From Flammeovirga sp. SJP92 (GTDB lineage Bacteria > Bacteroidota > Bacteroidia > Cytophagales > Flammeovirgaceae), in contig NZ_LQAQ01000043.1 of NCBI RefSeq assembly GCF_001583495.1, forward strand, positions 48,060 through 112,059: 64,000 bases of DNA. Direction: 5' to 3'. A program made the position numbers and the translations under genes. Below the pieces are notes generated by a model. The model searched no databases and was not told the origin of the DNA. It was given only the letters and a program-made list of their open reading frames with translations. This document shows positions 48,807-58,231 of the stretch, piece by piece. The first letter of the stretch is position 1, and each line of letters opens with the position of its first letter.

Positions 48807-49580
48807 ATGAGAAAACTAATAATGCTATGCTTAATGGTTTACTACAATCCATTATTCGGACAAACCCTAGAACAGCATAAAGACGAAAACGAGCATCATA
48901 GAAGTGACCTATTTAAAAGAGACATCAAAAAGACCACCTTCATCCCCAAAGGACAATGGTTAGTTGGAACAACTTTTAAATATAAAGAAAGCTCTACGGA
49001 GAATTTTAAATTTCTTATGATGGAAGATTGGACAGGCAATGGTTACAACTTTGATGTTAGTCCTTTTGTTGCTTATTTTCTAAGAGATGATTTTGCAGTA
49101 GGTGCACGATTTACCTATACCAGAAACTTTTCAAAGGTGGATGACATGAAAATTAAAATTGATGATGATGTGTCATTTACTATTCAAGGACAGGAGGAAA
49201 TTGCACACACATTTTATTCTACTGTTTTTATGAGGCATTATCTCACGCTTGGCAATAGTAAAAGATTTGCTCTGTTTAATGAGATAGGAATTTCTTATGG
49301 ATATGGTGAATCAAAGAGTATGACTCATGGAGAAACACCAGCAGACACTAAAGGAACCTACTCAATTATTAATGAATTTAATATTGGTGTTTCTCCAGGT
49401 ATGGTGGCTTTTATCAATGATAATGTTGCTCTAGAAGTAATGATCGGCATCATGGGCTTCTCCAATAAATGGGTACAGCAAATTGAAAATCAAGTAGAGG
49501 AAGGTTGGAGAAGAACAAGTAATGCCAACTTCAATATTGATATTTTTTCACTTAACATTGGACTAGCATTCTACATTTAA
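48807..49580 (+). CDS. Outer membrane beta-barrel protein
   Basis: A 257-residue protein with a signal peptide (about 1-19, ending LFGQ) and a run of amphipathic beta strands closing with NIDIFSLNIGLAFYI, typical of a small outer-membrane barrel of 8-10 strands. No specific family is certain. Its stop is 2 bases from the next start, a PCMD-domain lipoprotein. This barrel-plus-PCMD-lipoprotein layout is common in Bacteroidota and suggests a surface complex. Ligand and role are unknown. Confidence 0.75.
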   Translation: MRKLIMLCLMVYYNPLFGQTLEQHKDENEHHRSDLFKRDIKKTTFIPKGQWLVGTTFKYKESSTENFKFLMMEDWTGNGYNFDVSPFVAYFLRDDFAVGARFTYTRNFSKVDDMKIKIDDDVSFTIQGQEEIAHTFYSTVFMRHYLTLGNSKRFALFNEIGISYGYGESKSMTHGETPADTKGTYSIINEFNIGVSPGMVAFINDNVALEVMIGIMGFSNKWVQQIENQVEEGWRRTSNANFNIDIFSLNIGLAFYI

Positions 49581-49582
49581 TC

Positions 49583-51136
49583 ATGAAAATACAAAGACTT
49601 TTTATCTTACTCATCCTATTTGTTTTTAGTGTTTCTTGTATTGAGAACGACCTGCCTTATCCAAAAGTGTTAGGGGAAATCTTATACATAAAAATGAGTG
49701 ATCAAGTAGGAGAGGCTGTCATTTCACCAGCAGATCAAAATGCAAAGGTATACGTTAATGCCTACAGTGATTTGACAAATCTTTCTATCGATTCATTAAT
49801 TATCACCGAAGGTGCTACAATTTCACCAAACCCTGATTCTGTTACTGATTTTTCTAGTGATGTGAAATTTACTATTTCGACATATCAGGATTATGATTGG
49901 AAAGTGATTGTTGAAAAGGAAATGCCGGAAGTAGAAATCACTAAATTTGAAGTAGAAGGTGAACGTTCTTCTATTATAGATCACGGACAACACTTAATTA
50001 CTGTAGTGATGCCTGTGGAAGCAGATTTGTGTAATTTAAATATCACAAATTTTGAATACACACCAGAAGAACATACACTTTCACCAGATTATACTTCAGT
50101 ACACGAATTATGTGATACCGTTTCATTCTTCTTCTCAGAAATGTTAGAATGGAAAGTGATTGCTCAGCATGAATCAGCAATGTTTACAGCATTCACAATT
50201 GAAGGTCAGATTTCTTCCACATTGAATTTTGATCAAAATACTATAGATGTATTGATGCCTTCAACTGCAGATTTAACCAATCTAAGAATTGATAGCTTTC
50301 ACTATCTACCGGAGAATAGCACTATAACACCAGGAGATGAAGTAACAGATTTTTCATCACCTGTGACGTATCTTTTTGAAGATGGAACTGAATGGGTAGT
50401 TACTGTTACAAAGGAAGATTTTGTTGGAGAGCAGGTTCCTTTTAGTGATTTCACAACTTGGTTTCTCAATGGTAATTCTGAAAATAGAGGATATTATTTA
50501 CCGGGTAATGACATGTCAACCCCTTGGAGAAGTGGTGACAAAGGTGCTGCGGAAGTAATTGTACCTGCATTCTTACACACTGTTTTTCCATATCCAAACC
50601 CTGCATCACCAAGAGGTGGTACATTAGAAACCAAATCAGTTTTGGGGAAATTAGCATCAGGTTCTTTATTTACGGGAGAAATCCATGGTTCAGGTTTTGA
50701 TAAAGTAGATACAGACTTTGGCGTTCCTTTTACAGGAAGACCTAAAAGTTTTAGTACTACTTTTTCATATGTACCTCAGCCTTATGATGGAACAATGGAT
50801 GAATGTGATATTTATGTAATCCTTCAAGTTAGGGAAGGAAGTGGCGACCAAGAAAAAAGGTATAGACTTGCAACTGCTTGGTACCGTTCTGATGAAGAAG
50901 TGTCTAGCTTTAAAAATATGTCGATGGATTTTACTTATGGCGAACTTTCAGGAGTTCCATCATATATGATGCCTTCTGAAGAAAACCAAGAAATGCCAGA
51001 ACATGGTTTTTATTCTGATAAGGACGCTTCTCCAACACATATTATTGTTGTTTTTGCCTCAAGTGCTCATGGTGCTAGTTTTGTAGGTGGAGTAGGAAGT
51101 AAAATGGTAGTGGAGGGAGTTCATTTAAATTACTAA
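49583..51136 (+). CDS. PCMD-domain surface lipoprotein
   Basis: A 517-residue lipoprotein with lipobox FSVSC (Cys19). Three related segments follow (about 30-112, 113-199 and 200-281), each with a loose T.SP pattern and ending in a W-K/V-V strand (DWKVIVEK, EWKVIAQ, EWVVTVTKE), resembling the DUF5018-like repeats often seen before PCMD. The C-terminal part (about 285-517) fits the putative carbohydrate-metabolism domain PCMD: TPWRSGDKG, GGTLETKSVLGKLASGSLFTG and a final GSKMVVEGVHL strand. Function of PCMD is not established; carbohydrate binding is the usual guess. Tightly coupled to the barrel gene upstream. Confidence 0.82.
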   Translation: MKIQRLFILLILFVFSVSCIENDLPYPKVLGEILYIKMSDQVGEAVISPADQNAKVYVNAYSDLTNLSIDSLIITEGATISPNPDSVTDFSSDVKFTISTYQDYDWKVIVEKEMPEVEITKFEVEGERSSIIDHGQHLITVVMPVEADLCNLNITNFEYTPEEHTLSPDYTSVHELCDTVSFFFSEMLEWKVIAQHESAMFTAFTIEGQISSTLNFDQNTIDVLMPSTADLTNLRIDSFHYLPENSTITPGDEVTDFSSPVTYLFEDGTEWVVTVTKEDFVGEQVPFSDFTTWFLNGNSENRGYYLPGNDMSTPWRSGDKGAAEVIVPAFLHTVFPYPNPASPRGGTLETKSVLGKLASGSLFTGEIHGSGFDKVDTDFGVPFTGRPKSFSTTFSYVPQPYDGTMDECDIYVILQVREGSGDQEKRYRLATAWYRSDEEVSSFKNMSMDFTYGELSGVPSYMMPSEENQEMPEHGFYSDKDASPTHIIVVFASSAHGASFVGGVGSKMVVEGVHLNY

Positions 51137-51157
51137 CCCCACGGATCACGAAATAGT

Positions 51158-51206
51158 AAGGCCAAATAGTATCATTATAGTTTTCTATTCTACTATTTGG
51201 CCTTTT
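51158..51206 (+). terminator. Terminator of the barrel/PCMD pair
   Basis: A perfect 14 bp stem (51158-51171 with 51191-51204), a 19-base loop and a TTTT tail that overlaps the stem end. Confidence 0.85.
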
Positions 51207-51382
51207 ATGTTATTGCCCAAATAAAATTGACTATATTATATAAAACCCATTTCTCATCCACTCTATATCATAATTCACATTTAATTACATAAAAGCTGTT
51301 AATGAAATAAATATTATTATTAATTTTGATAATACATATTAAAACCATTCGATTTAAATTAAATTTCAATCTACTCTTCAAC

Positions 51383-53875
51383 ATGAAGAACACATACAAA
51401 ACACTTTTTCTCTTTTTATTCTTTTTTTGTCCTTTTTTTGCACAAGCTCAAGTATTTAGTGTCCAAAATTCACTTCACGTTGGTATTGAAGGTGTATTTA
51501 TTAGGAATGAACATGGTGAAAGTGCCATTACAGATGAGCAAGGAAATTTTGAATTATTTGGAGAAGGTAAAAGATTTACTTTCTCACATGTCAATTATAA
51601 ATCAGTAACTGTAAGCAAAGATTATCTTAATCGTTATTTAGTAGTTTACCTTGATGAACAAATTGTTTCTTTAGAAGAAGTTGTTATCGGGGGAAATAAA
51701 TGGGAAGAAAAATCCAATGAAAACCCACAACAGATTCGATCTATCAAGAGTTGGGAAATTGCCAACGAAATGCCTCGTACTTCAGCAGATTTAATTGGAA
51801 ATACGGGGGAAGTATTTGTTCAGAAAAGTCAAATGGGAGGGGGAAGTCCAATGATCAGAGGATTTGCGGCTAATCAAATATTATTAGTAGTGGATGGGGT
51901 GAGGATGAACAATGCTATCTTTAGAAGTGGAAATCTTCAAAATATATTAAGTGTTGATCCCTATAGTGTTGAAAATGCGGAGGTTGTTTTTGGGCCAGGA
52001 AGTGTAATTTATGGTAGTGATGCATTGGGAGGTGTTATTGATTTTCATACTAGAACGCCAAAATTATCCAATCAAGAAGAGGCATTTGTTCATGGAGATG
52101 CAGCTATCCGTTTGGCATCAGCTACTGGTGAGGGAACTGGGACTGTTCACTTAAATGTATCCAACAATAAATGGGCTTGGCATGGCGGTTTTACCTATTC
52201 TTCATTTCAGGATTTATTATCGGGAAAATGGTATAGATCAGACAGTGATAAATTTGGTCAGCGAAAGTTTTTGGTCAACCGTGAAAATGGACAGGATTAT
52301 ATTCAATCCAATTTTGATCAGCTGGAAAACCAAACTCCTTCAGGATACGAGCAATTCAGTACACAGCAGAAAGTTAAATTTAAGCCTAATCAGTATTTAG
52401 ATGTTCAATATTCATTTCTATTGACTACAACCACTAATGTACCAAGGTATGATCGTCTAACTGAGTTAAACTCTATAAAGGATGAAAATGGTAATACAAT
52501 TAATATTACTTCAGAAGATGTGATTGGAATAGATAATAATGAACTTCAAACCCTTTCCGGTAACACTACACCAAAGTTTTCAGAATGGTATTATGGTCCA
52601 CAGTTTTGGATGATGAATGCCTTGAAATTTCAATTCTCTCATCCTACCTCTTTCTATGATAATTTCAAAGCTACTTTATCGCATCAATTAGTGAAAGAAG
52701 AAAGACATAATAGAAAGTTCAATAATGCTCAAAGAAATAATGATTATGTAGATGTAAATATCTGGGGTTTAAACTTCGATTTGATTAAGCAGTTCAATGA
52801 GAAATTTGAAATGGCATACGGTTTTGAAGGCACTACTAATAAAGTCAATTCCAAAGCAGATACTCATGATATAGCCACTGGTGAACGAAATATTGCGTTG
52901 CCTAGGTATGCTGGAGGAGGAAGTCATTATTCTACTTTAGGAGTGTATGGTTTAGGGAAATACAAGATCAACTCTAAACTTATTGTTTCTTTGGGTTTAA
53001 GGTATTCACATACTTTTATTACATCAGATTACACTGATTTAGCATCAGAACAATTGAATTTGCCTTATGATCATTTTAATTACGATGTGGGTTCATTGAC
53101 AGGAAGTATTGGATTAGCTTATCAAAATAACGATTGGCTGTTCAAAACTCAATTGGCTAAAGGTTTTAAAGCACCGAACATTGATGATATTGGGAAAGTT
53201 TATAATCCATCAAAAGATGATTTAGTTGTTCCAAATCCAAATCTTAAACCAACAGATGTTTACACGGTTGATGCGACTATTGAAAAAAGATGGGATGAAA
53301 TTCTTCAGATTGGAGTGACAGGTTTTTACTCATGGTTGCAAAATGCAATGGTGAGAAACCCTTATCAATTTAATGGTCAAGATTCAATTGTGATTGATGA
53401 TGAAAAATATGCTGTTTTTGCATTACAGAACACAGGAAAAGCTAGAATCGCAGGTTTTACTGTAAACCTGAAGGCGAACATTAACAAACAACTTTCATTG
53501 CAAGGAGCCTATACTTTTACCTATGGAGAAGATCAAGCTACTTCCGAACGACTGCGTCATGCACCACCTGATTTTGGGAAATTGGCGTTGGTTTACTCTA
53601 GAAACCGCTGGCATGTAGGGTTAAATACATTGTACAGTGGAGGTATTGCATTTGATGATTTAGCACCTTCAGAAAAAGAAAAGCCATATTTATATGCTCA
53701 TGAAGGAGCATTATCATGGTGGACTCTAAATTTTCAAAGTAGCTTACGCTTAAGAGACTTTGCAGAATTGCATTTCAATATTGAAAATATCTTTGATCAG
53801 AGTTATAGGACTTATAGTTCTGGAATAAATGCAGTAGGTAGAAATGTTACATTTGGTATGAGAGGTTTTTTCTAA
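51383..53875 (+). CDS. TonB-dependent receptor, heme/hemoglobin-receptor-like
   Basis: 830 residues from the ATG at 51383; the longer frame starts upstream (51326) but the ATG is followed at once by a signal peptide (MKNTYKTLFLFLFFFCPFFA, then QAQ), so I use it. A carboxypeptidase-regulatory-like domain is followed by a plug with GGGSPMIRGFAANQILLVVD, GVRMNNAIFRSGNLQNI and GPGSVIYGSDALGGVIDF. These resemble heme/hemoglobin and transferrin-type receptors of the CirA/HmuR class. The barrel ends in GMRGFF with terminal Phe. It moves a bound ligand across the outer membrane using TonB energy. No heme-use genes lie nearby, so the ligand is an inference from plug similarity. Confidence 0.85.
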   Translation: MKNTYKTLFLFLFFFCPFFAQAQVFSVQNSLHVGIEGVFIRNEHGESAITDEQGNFELFGEGKRFTFSHVNYKSVTVSKDYLNRYLVVYLDEQIVSLEEVVIGGNKWEEKSNENPQQIRSIKSWEIANEMPRTSADLIGNTGEVFVQKSQMGGGSPMIRGFAANQILLVVDGVRMNNAIFRSGNLQNILSVDPYSVENAEVVFGPGSVIYGSDALGGVIDFHTRTPKLSNQEEAFVHGDAAIRLASATGEGTGTVHLNVSNNKWAWHGGFTYSSFQDLLSGKWYRSDSDKFGQRKFLVNRENGQDYIQSNFDQLENQTPSGYEQFSTQQKVKFKPNQYLDVQYSFLLTTTTNVPRYDRLTELNSIKDENGNTINITSEDVIGIDNNELQTLSGNTTPKFSEWYYGPQFWMMNALKFQFSHPTSFYDNFKATLSHQLVKEERHNRKFNNAQRNNDYVDVNIWGLNFDLIKQFNEKFEMAYGFEGTTNKVNSKADTHDIATGERNIALPRYAGGGSHYSTLGVYGLGKYKINSKLIVSLGLRYSHTFITSDYTDLASEQLNLPYDHFNYDVGSLTGSIGLAYQNNDWLFKTQLAKGFKAPNIDDIGKVYNPSKDDLVVPNPNLKPTDVYTVDATIEKRWDEILQIGVTGFYSWLQNAMVRNPYQFNGQDSIVIDDEKYAVFALQNTGKARIAGFTVNLKANINKQLSLQGAYTFTYGEDQATSERLRHAPPDFGKLALVYSRNRWHVGLNTLYSGGIAFDDLAPSEKEKPYLYAHEGALSWWTLNFQSSLRLRDFAELHFNIENIFDQSYRTYSSGINAVGRNVTFGMRGFF

Positions 53876-54216
53876 AAAAAGCACAGTGATATTTTAAGAG
53901 TTGTGATATAAGTGATTGAATCAAATTAATTCCTGATGAAAATGCACAGTATCATTAAAAAAGTATTTCTTCAAAGTTTAGCATACCTATTTATCTCTTC
54001 CATTACAACATTGGTTTGTATTTTGATAGGGACTAATTTTCAAATACTTCATACCTTAAAGTCTTATTTTATTTAACTCAAAACTAAATTATATCTGTAA
54101 TTTCATTGGATAAATTTAAGATGACTTGATATTAGTAAACAATGTTGAGTGATTGGTTTTTGTTTTTAATATATTAGAACGATTCTTATTTAAAAATTAA
54201 AACCCACTATCTAAAA
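53876..54216. other. 341-base gap before the sulfatase gene
   Basis: It holds one possible small ORF (53936-54076, listed separately) and an AT-rich leader. No terminator for the TonB receptor gene and no certain promoter are seen. Confidence 0.6.
53936..54076 (+). CDS. Possible 46-residue membrane peptide
   Basis: ATG 53936 to TAA 54076, or from the ATG at 53942. The product has a basic start (MKMHSIIKKVF), one hydrophobic helix (roughly residues 12-32, SLAYLFISSITTLVCIL) and a short polar end. No family recognised and no clear ribosome site, which is normal here. Single-helix peptides are easily produced by chance in AT-rich DNA, so it is a candidate only. Confidence 0.33.
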   Translation: MKMHSIIKKVFLQSLAYLFISSITTLVCILIGTNFQILHTLKSYFI

Positions 54217-55977
54217 ATGTACAGATTACTCATTGTGATAGGTATGTCAATGTATCTGATGGGATGCAGTACCTCAACATCAAGTCCTACAAAAAATTCT
54301 GAATTATCCACAGAAGATAAGAAAACCAATATTCTAGTATTAATTGGTGATGACATTGCTTTTGGTGATTTAGGTGTATATGGTTCTGAGATCAAAACAC
54401 CAAATTTTAATAGATTAGCCAAAGCTGGAGTTCGTTTTTCCAATTTCCATTCCTCACCAGTTTGTTCTGTTACCCGATCAATGTTGATGACAGGATGTAA
54501 TAATATTGAAGTTGGTTTAGGGTCATTTGATTATTCGTTTTATCCAGAATCTAAAGGGAAACCTGGTTATGAAGGATATTTAACAGAAAATGCAGTGACT
54601 ATTTCTCAATTATTTAGAGATGAAGGTTATGATGTGATCAAAGTTGGAAAATGGCACTTAGGTGGAGAAGAAGCCGGAGGTTTCGGCCCCTCACATTGGG
54701 GTTTTAATAAAGAATTTGGAATTCTTTCTGGTGGTTCAAATCATTGGAATAACTTAAGAATGACTCCGATATTTTCGGATCCAGATTTTATGAATAAAAA
54801 GTTTGAAGAACATTGGACACTGAATGGTAAGAAATACGATAGACCAGATGGTGTTTATTCTGGAGAACTTTATACTAATCAGTTATTGAAATTTATAAAA
54901 GAGTCTGATCAAGAAGGGAAGCCATGGTTTACTTGGATGGCCTTTACAACAGCACATTTCCCTATTCAAGCACCCCCAGAATTAATTGATAAGCATTATA
55001 AATTCTATCTGGAAAAAGGATATGAAGGATTAAAAAAATTCCGTTATAAAAGTTTGAAAAAACAAGGCTTAATCTCACATTCTGCCACTGAGGCTCCTGA
55101 AAATGATCTTGTGAAAAAATGGAATGATCTTTCTGAAGAAGAGAAAAAATATCAGGCAAGAGTATTTGCAACCTATGCGGCTGAAATTGAGGACCAAGAT
55201 AACAGAATTGGTCAAATTTTAGATTACTTGAAAGAATCAGGACAGTTTGAGAATACAATGATCGTTTATCTTTCTGATAATGGGCCAGAGGGTATGGAAG
55301 CAGAAAATCCGAATACAGGAAATGAAGTATTTGGTGAGTGGATTGCAAAGAATTATGATACAAGTTTTGAAGCTATTGGTACTGCTAACTCATGTAACTA
55401 TATAGGTACTGCTTGGGCTAATGCAGCAACAGGTGGATTATCTTGGTGGAAGTGGTTTATTGGAGAAGGAGGCATTCGAGTACCAATGATGATAGTTCCT
55501 CCTGGAGCAATGTCTAAAAAATATGAGAGAGCAGGAGAGATTAGTAATGTAGTTTTTTCTGTAAAAGATCTTCCAATGACTATTCTTGATTACGCTGGTA
55601 TCAAGCATCCAGGAACTACTTATAAAGGAAAAACTGTCACAGCCCCAAGTGGAATTTCAGCAAAGTCGTTTCTTGACGGAAAATCTGATAAAGTTAGATC
55701 AGAAGACGATTGGTACGCTTTTGAGTTATTCGGCAATGCCTATTTGATGAAAGGGAACTACAAATTGATGAAAGTTAGAAAAGGAATGTTTGGAGATGGA
55801 GAATGGCACTTGTATGACGTTGTCAAAGACCCTTCTGAACGAGTATTCTTAGAAAAAGAAATGCCTGAACGTTTTAAGGAAATGATGAGCCTTTATAAGG
55901 CTTATGAGCATAAACATAATTTGGTTCAAGTGGATGAAGGCTGGAATGCCTTTCAAGCAGCAAGTGAAGCAAATTAA
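54217..55977 (+). CDS. Sulfatase lipoprotein (arylsulfatase-like, FGly type)
   Basis: 586 residues with lipobox YLMGC (Cys17), so it is probably anchored in the envelope facing outward or the periplasm. Sulfatase family motifs: metal Asp45/Asp46 (VLIGDDIAFGDLG), the formylglycine site with Cys83 in SSPVCSVTRSMLMTG, Lys/His in KVGKWHLGG, YLSDNGPEG for the second metal site, and a later GEGGIRVPM. The core motif is C-S-V-T-R rather than C-x-P/A-x-R. It hydrolyses sulfate esters, probably from a sulfated marine polysaccharide (inference). A 3' terminator follows; no maturase gene or glycoside hydrolase is adjacent. Confidence 0.9.
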   Translation: MYRLLIVIGMSMYLMGCSTSTSSPTKNSELSTEDKKTNILVLIGDDIAFGDLGVYGSEIKTPNFNRLAKAGVRFSNFHSSPVCSVTRSMLMTGCNNIEVGLGSFDYSFYPESKGKPGYEGYLTENAVTISQLFRDEGYDVIKVGKWHLGGEEAGGFGPSHWGFNKEFGILSGGSNHWNNLRMTPIFSDPDFMNKKFEEHWTLNGKKYDRPDGVYSGELYTNQLLKFIKESDQEGKPWFTWMAFTTAHFPIQAPPELIDKHYKFYLEKGYEGLKKFRYKSLKKQGLISHSATEAPENDLVKKWNDLSEEEKKYQARVFATYAAEIEDQDNRIGQILDYLKESGQFENTMIVYLSDNGPEGMEAENPNTGNEVFGEWIAKNYDTSFEAIGTANSCNYIGTAWANAATGGLSWWKWFIGEGGIRVPMMIVPPGAMSKKYERAGEISNVVFSVKDLPMTILDYAGIKHPGTTYKGKTVTAPSGISAKSFLDGKSDKVRSEDDWYAFELFGNAYLMKGNYKLMKVRKGMFGDGEWHLYDVVKDPSERVFLEKEMPERFKEMMSLYKAYEHKHNLVQVDEGWNAFQAASEAN

Positions 55978-55988
55978 TCATATAGTAG

Positions 55989-56018
55989 AAGGAGGTGATG
56001 TATGTTACCTCCTTTTTT
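55989..56018 (+). terminator. Terminator of the sulfatase gene
   Basis: An 8 bp stem AAGGAGGT/ACCTCCTT around a short loop, followed by a run of T. Confidence 0.85.
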
Positions 56019-56072
56019 AATCAAAAGCAAATAATATAAATTTTGGACTTTGGAAGAGGTATAAAACACCTT

Positions 56073-57404
56073 TTAGTGAGCATCTAAAGTTACATATTCA
56101 TAACCTGTTGCATCAATAAAAAAGTGTTTGGTGGTGATTCTCTTTTCATTTTCAGATCTTAGAACTTTCGCAAAACCATTTTTGAAAGGTGAGATATAAT
56201 CGTATTTAGGCTTCACAATTACTTGAAGATTATTATTCAATACACCGTAATAAGGATTATTAATTTCCGAATAAATAAGTAATCCTTCCTTTCCCTCTTT
56301 TAAATCATCAACATTGATGGAAGGGGTTATTTTATCATAAGATTCACTATGATGAAAATGATATGTTCCATCACTCGTTTTAAAAGCGAGAGGTGCATTT
56401 TCACAGACAACACCATCTAAATGTTCTCCAAATGGAATTTTAATTTTTCCTTCATAATCAGAGAAACAAACTTTACCATCCCAGCTTTTCAAAATAAAAC
56501 CATTCTTATTTTGCCCTAAAAAGTTTTGTATAGGAACAGTGGCCAAGATAAGTTTCCCTCGTTTATCAATAATACCATTGGGTGAGTCCATCACATACAC
56601 ATGCTCATAGCTACTAGCTATATAATTATCGTTGTACATATTGGTTCTTCTAGCATGAGTAAAGCCATATTTAAAATCATATGCCTCAATAAATTGAGCC
56701 GGAATAGTCATGATACCGGAGTGATCAATATAGCCTCCTTTACCATGAACAATATTTTTCACAACAAGAGCTAACCCTTCAGAGTAATCTCCAACTTTCC
56801 CGTATTGTACAGGTACAACTTCCTGCCCTAATGTATTAATAAACCCATACCAAAGATCACCCAATTCACCCCAACGTTGCCCTTGATTATTGTCTCTATT
56901 ACCTCTTGTTGTAAATGTTTTACTTTTAGAAAGAATACCAATATTTAGTGTTTTATAATTTTCAACCCTATAGTTGTAATCAGTTGGATCCTTCAACATT
57001 CCGACTGCTGCTTTACCTTCAGAAAATTTCCCGATATAATCATATTTAAAGGGAACAACGACTTCTCCTTTTTCATTGATGACTCCAAATTTTTGATTTT
57101 TAGCAACAGCCAGTAAACCTTCATTAAAATGAGGAGGTTCATCATAAGTAGTGGTGTAGGTTCCAATTTCTACTATCTCATTTCCCTCTTTATCTATAAA
57201 CCCAAATTCACCCCCTTTTTCAACATAAGCCAAGTTTCCATAAAATAACTCTGCGTGATCGAATTGAACAGGTATTACAATTTTTTTGGTTTCAGATGAC
57301 ATATACCCATATTTTCCAGATTTAAGGTAAGGAACAAGGTGGTTTTGAGAAAAAAGTAAATTGGTTATCAGCAATAATACAGTAATAGTGCAAAAAGTTT
57401 TCAT
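56073..57404 (-). CDS. Secreted WG-repeat protein
   Basis: 443 residues from the ATG at 57404; the longest frame (57443) only adds 13 residues before the signal peptide MKTFCTITVLLLITNLLFSQ, so I use the inner ATG. The mature part is a chain of WG-type beta repeats, each with a Y/F-G-(F/V/Y) turn then I-D-x-x-G and V-P/I-P: for example YGYMSSETKKIVIPVQFD, FGFIDKEGNEIVEIG, FGVINEKGEVVVPFKYD, YGFINTLGQEVVPVQY, GYIDHSGIMTIPAQF, YGVLNNNLQVIVKPKYD. WG proteins are thought to mediate binding; partner unknown. It runs opposite to the sulfatase gene and has no clear operon partner. Confidence 0.85.
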   Translation of the reverse strand: MKTFCTITVLLLITNLLFSQNHLVPYLKSGKYGYMSSETKKIVIPVQFDHAELFYGNLAYVEKGGEFGFIDKEGNEIVEIGTYTTTYDEPPHFNEGLLAVAKNQKFGVINEKGEVVVPFKYDYIGKFSEGKAAVGMLKDPTDYNYRVENYKTLNIGILSKSKTFTTRGNRDNNQGQRWGELGDLWYGFINTLGQEVVPVQYGKVGDYSEGLALVVKNIVHGKGGYIDHSGIMTIPAQFIEAYDFKYGFTHARRTNMYNDNYIASSYEHVYVMDSPNGIIDKRGKLILATVPIQNFLGQNKNGFILKSWDGKVCFSDYEGKIKIPFGEHLDGVVCENAPLAFKTSDGTYHFHHSESYDKITPSINVDDLKEGKEGLLIYSEINNPYYGVLNNNLQVIVKPKYDYISPFKNGFAKVLRSENEKRITTKHFFIDATGYEYVTLDAH

Positions 57405-58231
57405 TTCTATTAGTGAAGTCTGAAAAAAATATATTGTCACCAAATGTAATAAAATTATATGTAATTAACATCGCTGTAAGTTGAAATAATCACTTTATTA
57501 TAAGTCTTTTATCCTAAAAAAAGACAATTTTAAGATGAAAGGTTTTAAGTATTAGTAACCAATAGGCTTAAGTGGAAAAGTCAAAATAATTGGTGTTTTA
57601 ACATAAAAAATGGGCATGTCACCTTTTGTAATTTCAGTTTTTTTTAATTCTAAAATTAAAATGTGATGTTTGTTTCAAGAAAAATTCACAAATACAGAAA
57701 GAATTTTGTAGAATCATCATTTAATTAAATAGCCTCGAAAAGAACATTTTTATGAAGTGTTCTTTTTTTTTGTTGTATAATTTACTCTTTATAACATTTT
57801 TACTAATCTGTATTACTGAAAAAAGTTTTATAATTAAAACGATGTTACTAAAAAATATTAAAAGTAGATAGTGTGAGTAATGTTAAAATAAATACCGTTA
57901 ATTCAATGCAACCTTTTATAATAAGATCTATTATTCTTGTAAATGAATAGCTAATCGAATAAACCTAGTTTTCAAATTTTAAATACCATTGTCTATAGAA
58001 AGATAATTACTAATACCATTAAATCATTTCTTTTATTGAATTCCATAAATCGTTAGAGTGTACACATATGCTTTAATTGAACACATGGATTTTTATAGAT
58101 GTCTAAAGTTACTTTGAATGATTTGTATCAAAGTGCCTTTTTAGACTTAACTGTCTTATAATAACTATTCACTAGAACCTGATAGTTTTATTAGCCAACC
58201 AATTAATTATAATCAACTTTATTATCTTATT
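57405..58231. other. 827-base gene-free region between the WG-repeat and SusC genes
   Basis: Very AT-rich, with no credible ORF of 40 codons or more on either strand that I can find. It must hold the divergent promoters of both genes. It contains an orphan terminator-like hairpin (57740-57769) preceded by a GAATTTTG box (57701-57708), which could make a very short RNA, and a roughly 450-base leader before susC. Confidence 0.5.
57740..57769 (+). terminator. Orphan terminator-like hairpin
   Basis: The 7 bp stem AAGAACA/TGTTCTT (57740-57746 with 57758-57764) is followed by a long T-run. No + strand gene lies upstream within reach, so it ends either an unknown short RNA or nothing. Confidence 0.5.

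Noticed and set aside
55989..55999. Consensus-like Shine-Dalgarno AAGGAGGTGAT with ATG codons just downstream
   Set aside because: It is the left arm of the sulfatase-gene terminator; no ORF of useful length follows, and this phylum rarely uses strong Shine-Dalgarno sites.
54116..57558. Similar strings TTTAAGATGA and TATTAGTAA at about 54116-54138 and 57529-57558
   Set aside because: The spacing differs (4 versus 11 bases) and both lie in AT-rich DNA where such matches arise by chance.
17651..57995. Shared 11-mer ATTGTCTATAG at about 17651 and about 57990
   Set aside because: Many 11-base matches are expected by chance within 64 kb of AT-rich sequence; flanks do not extend the match.
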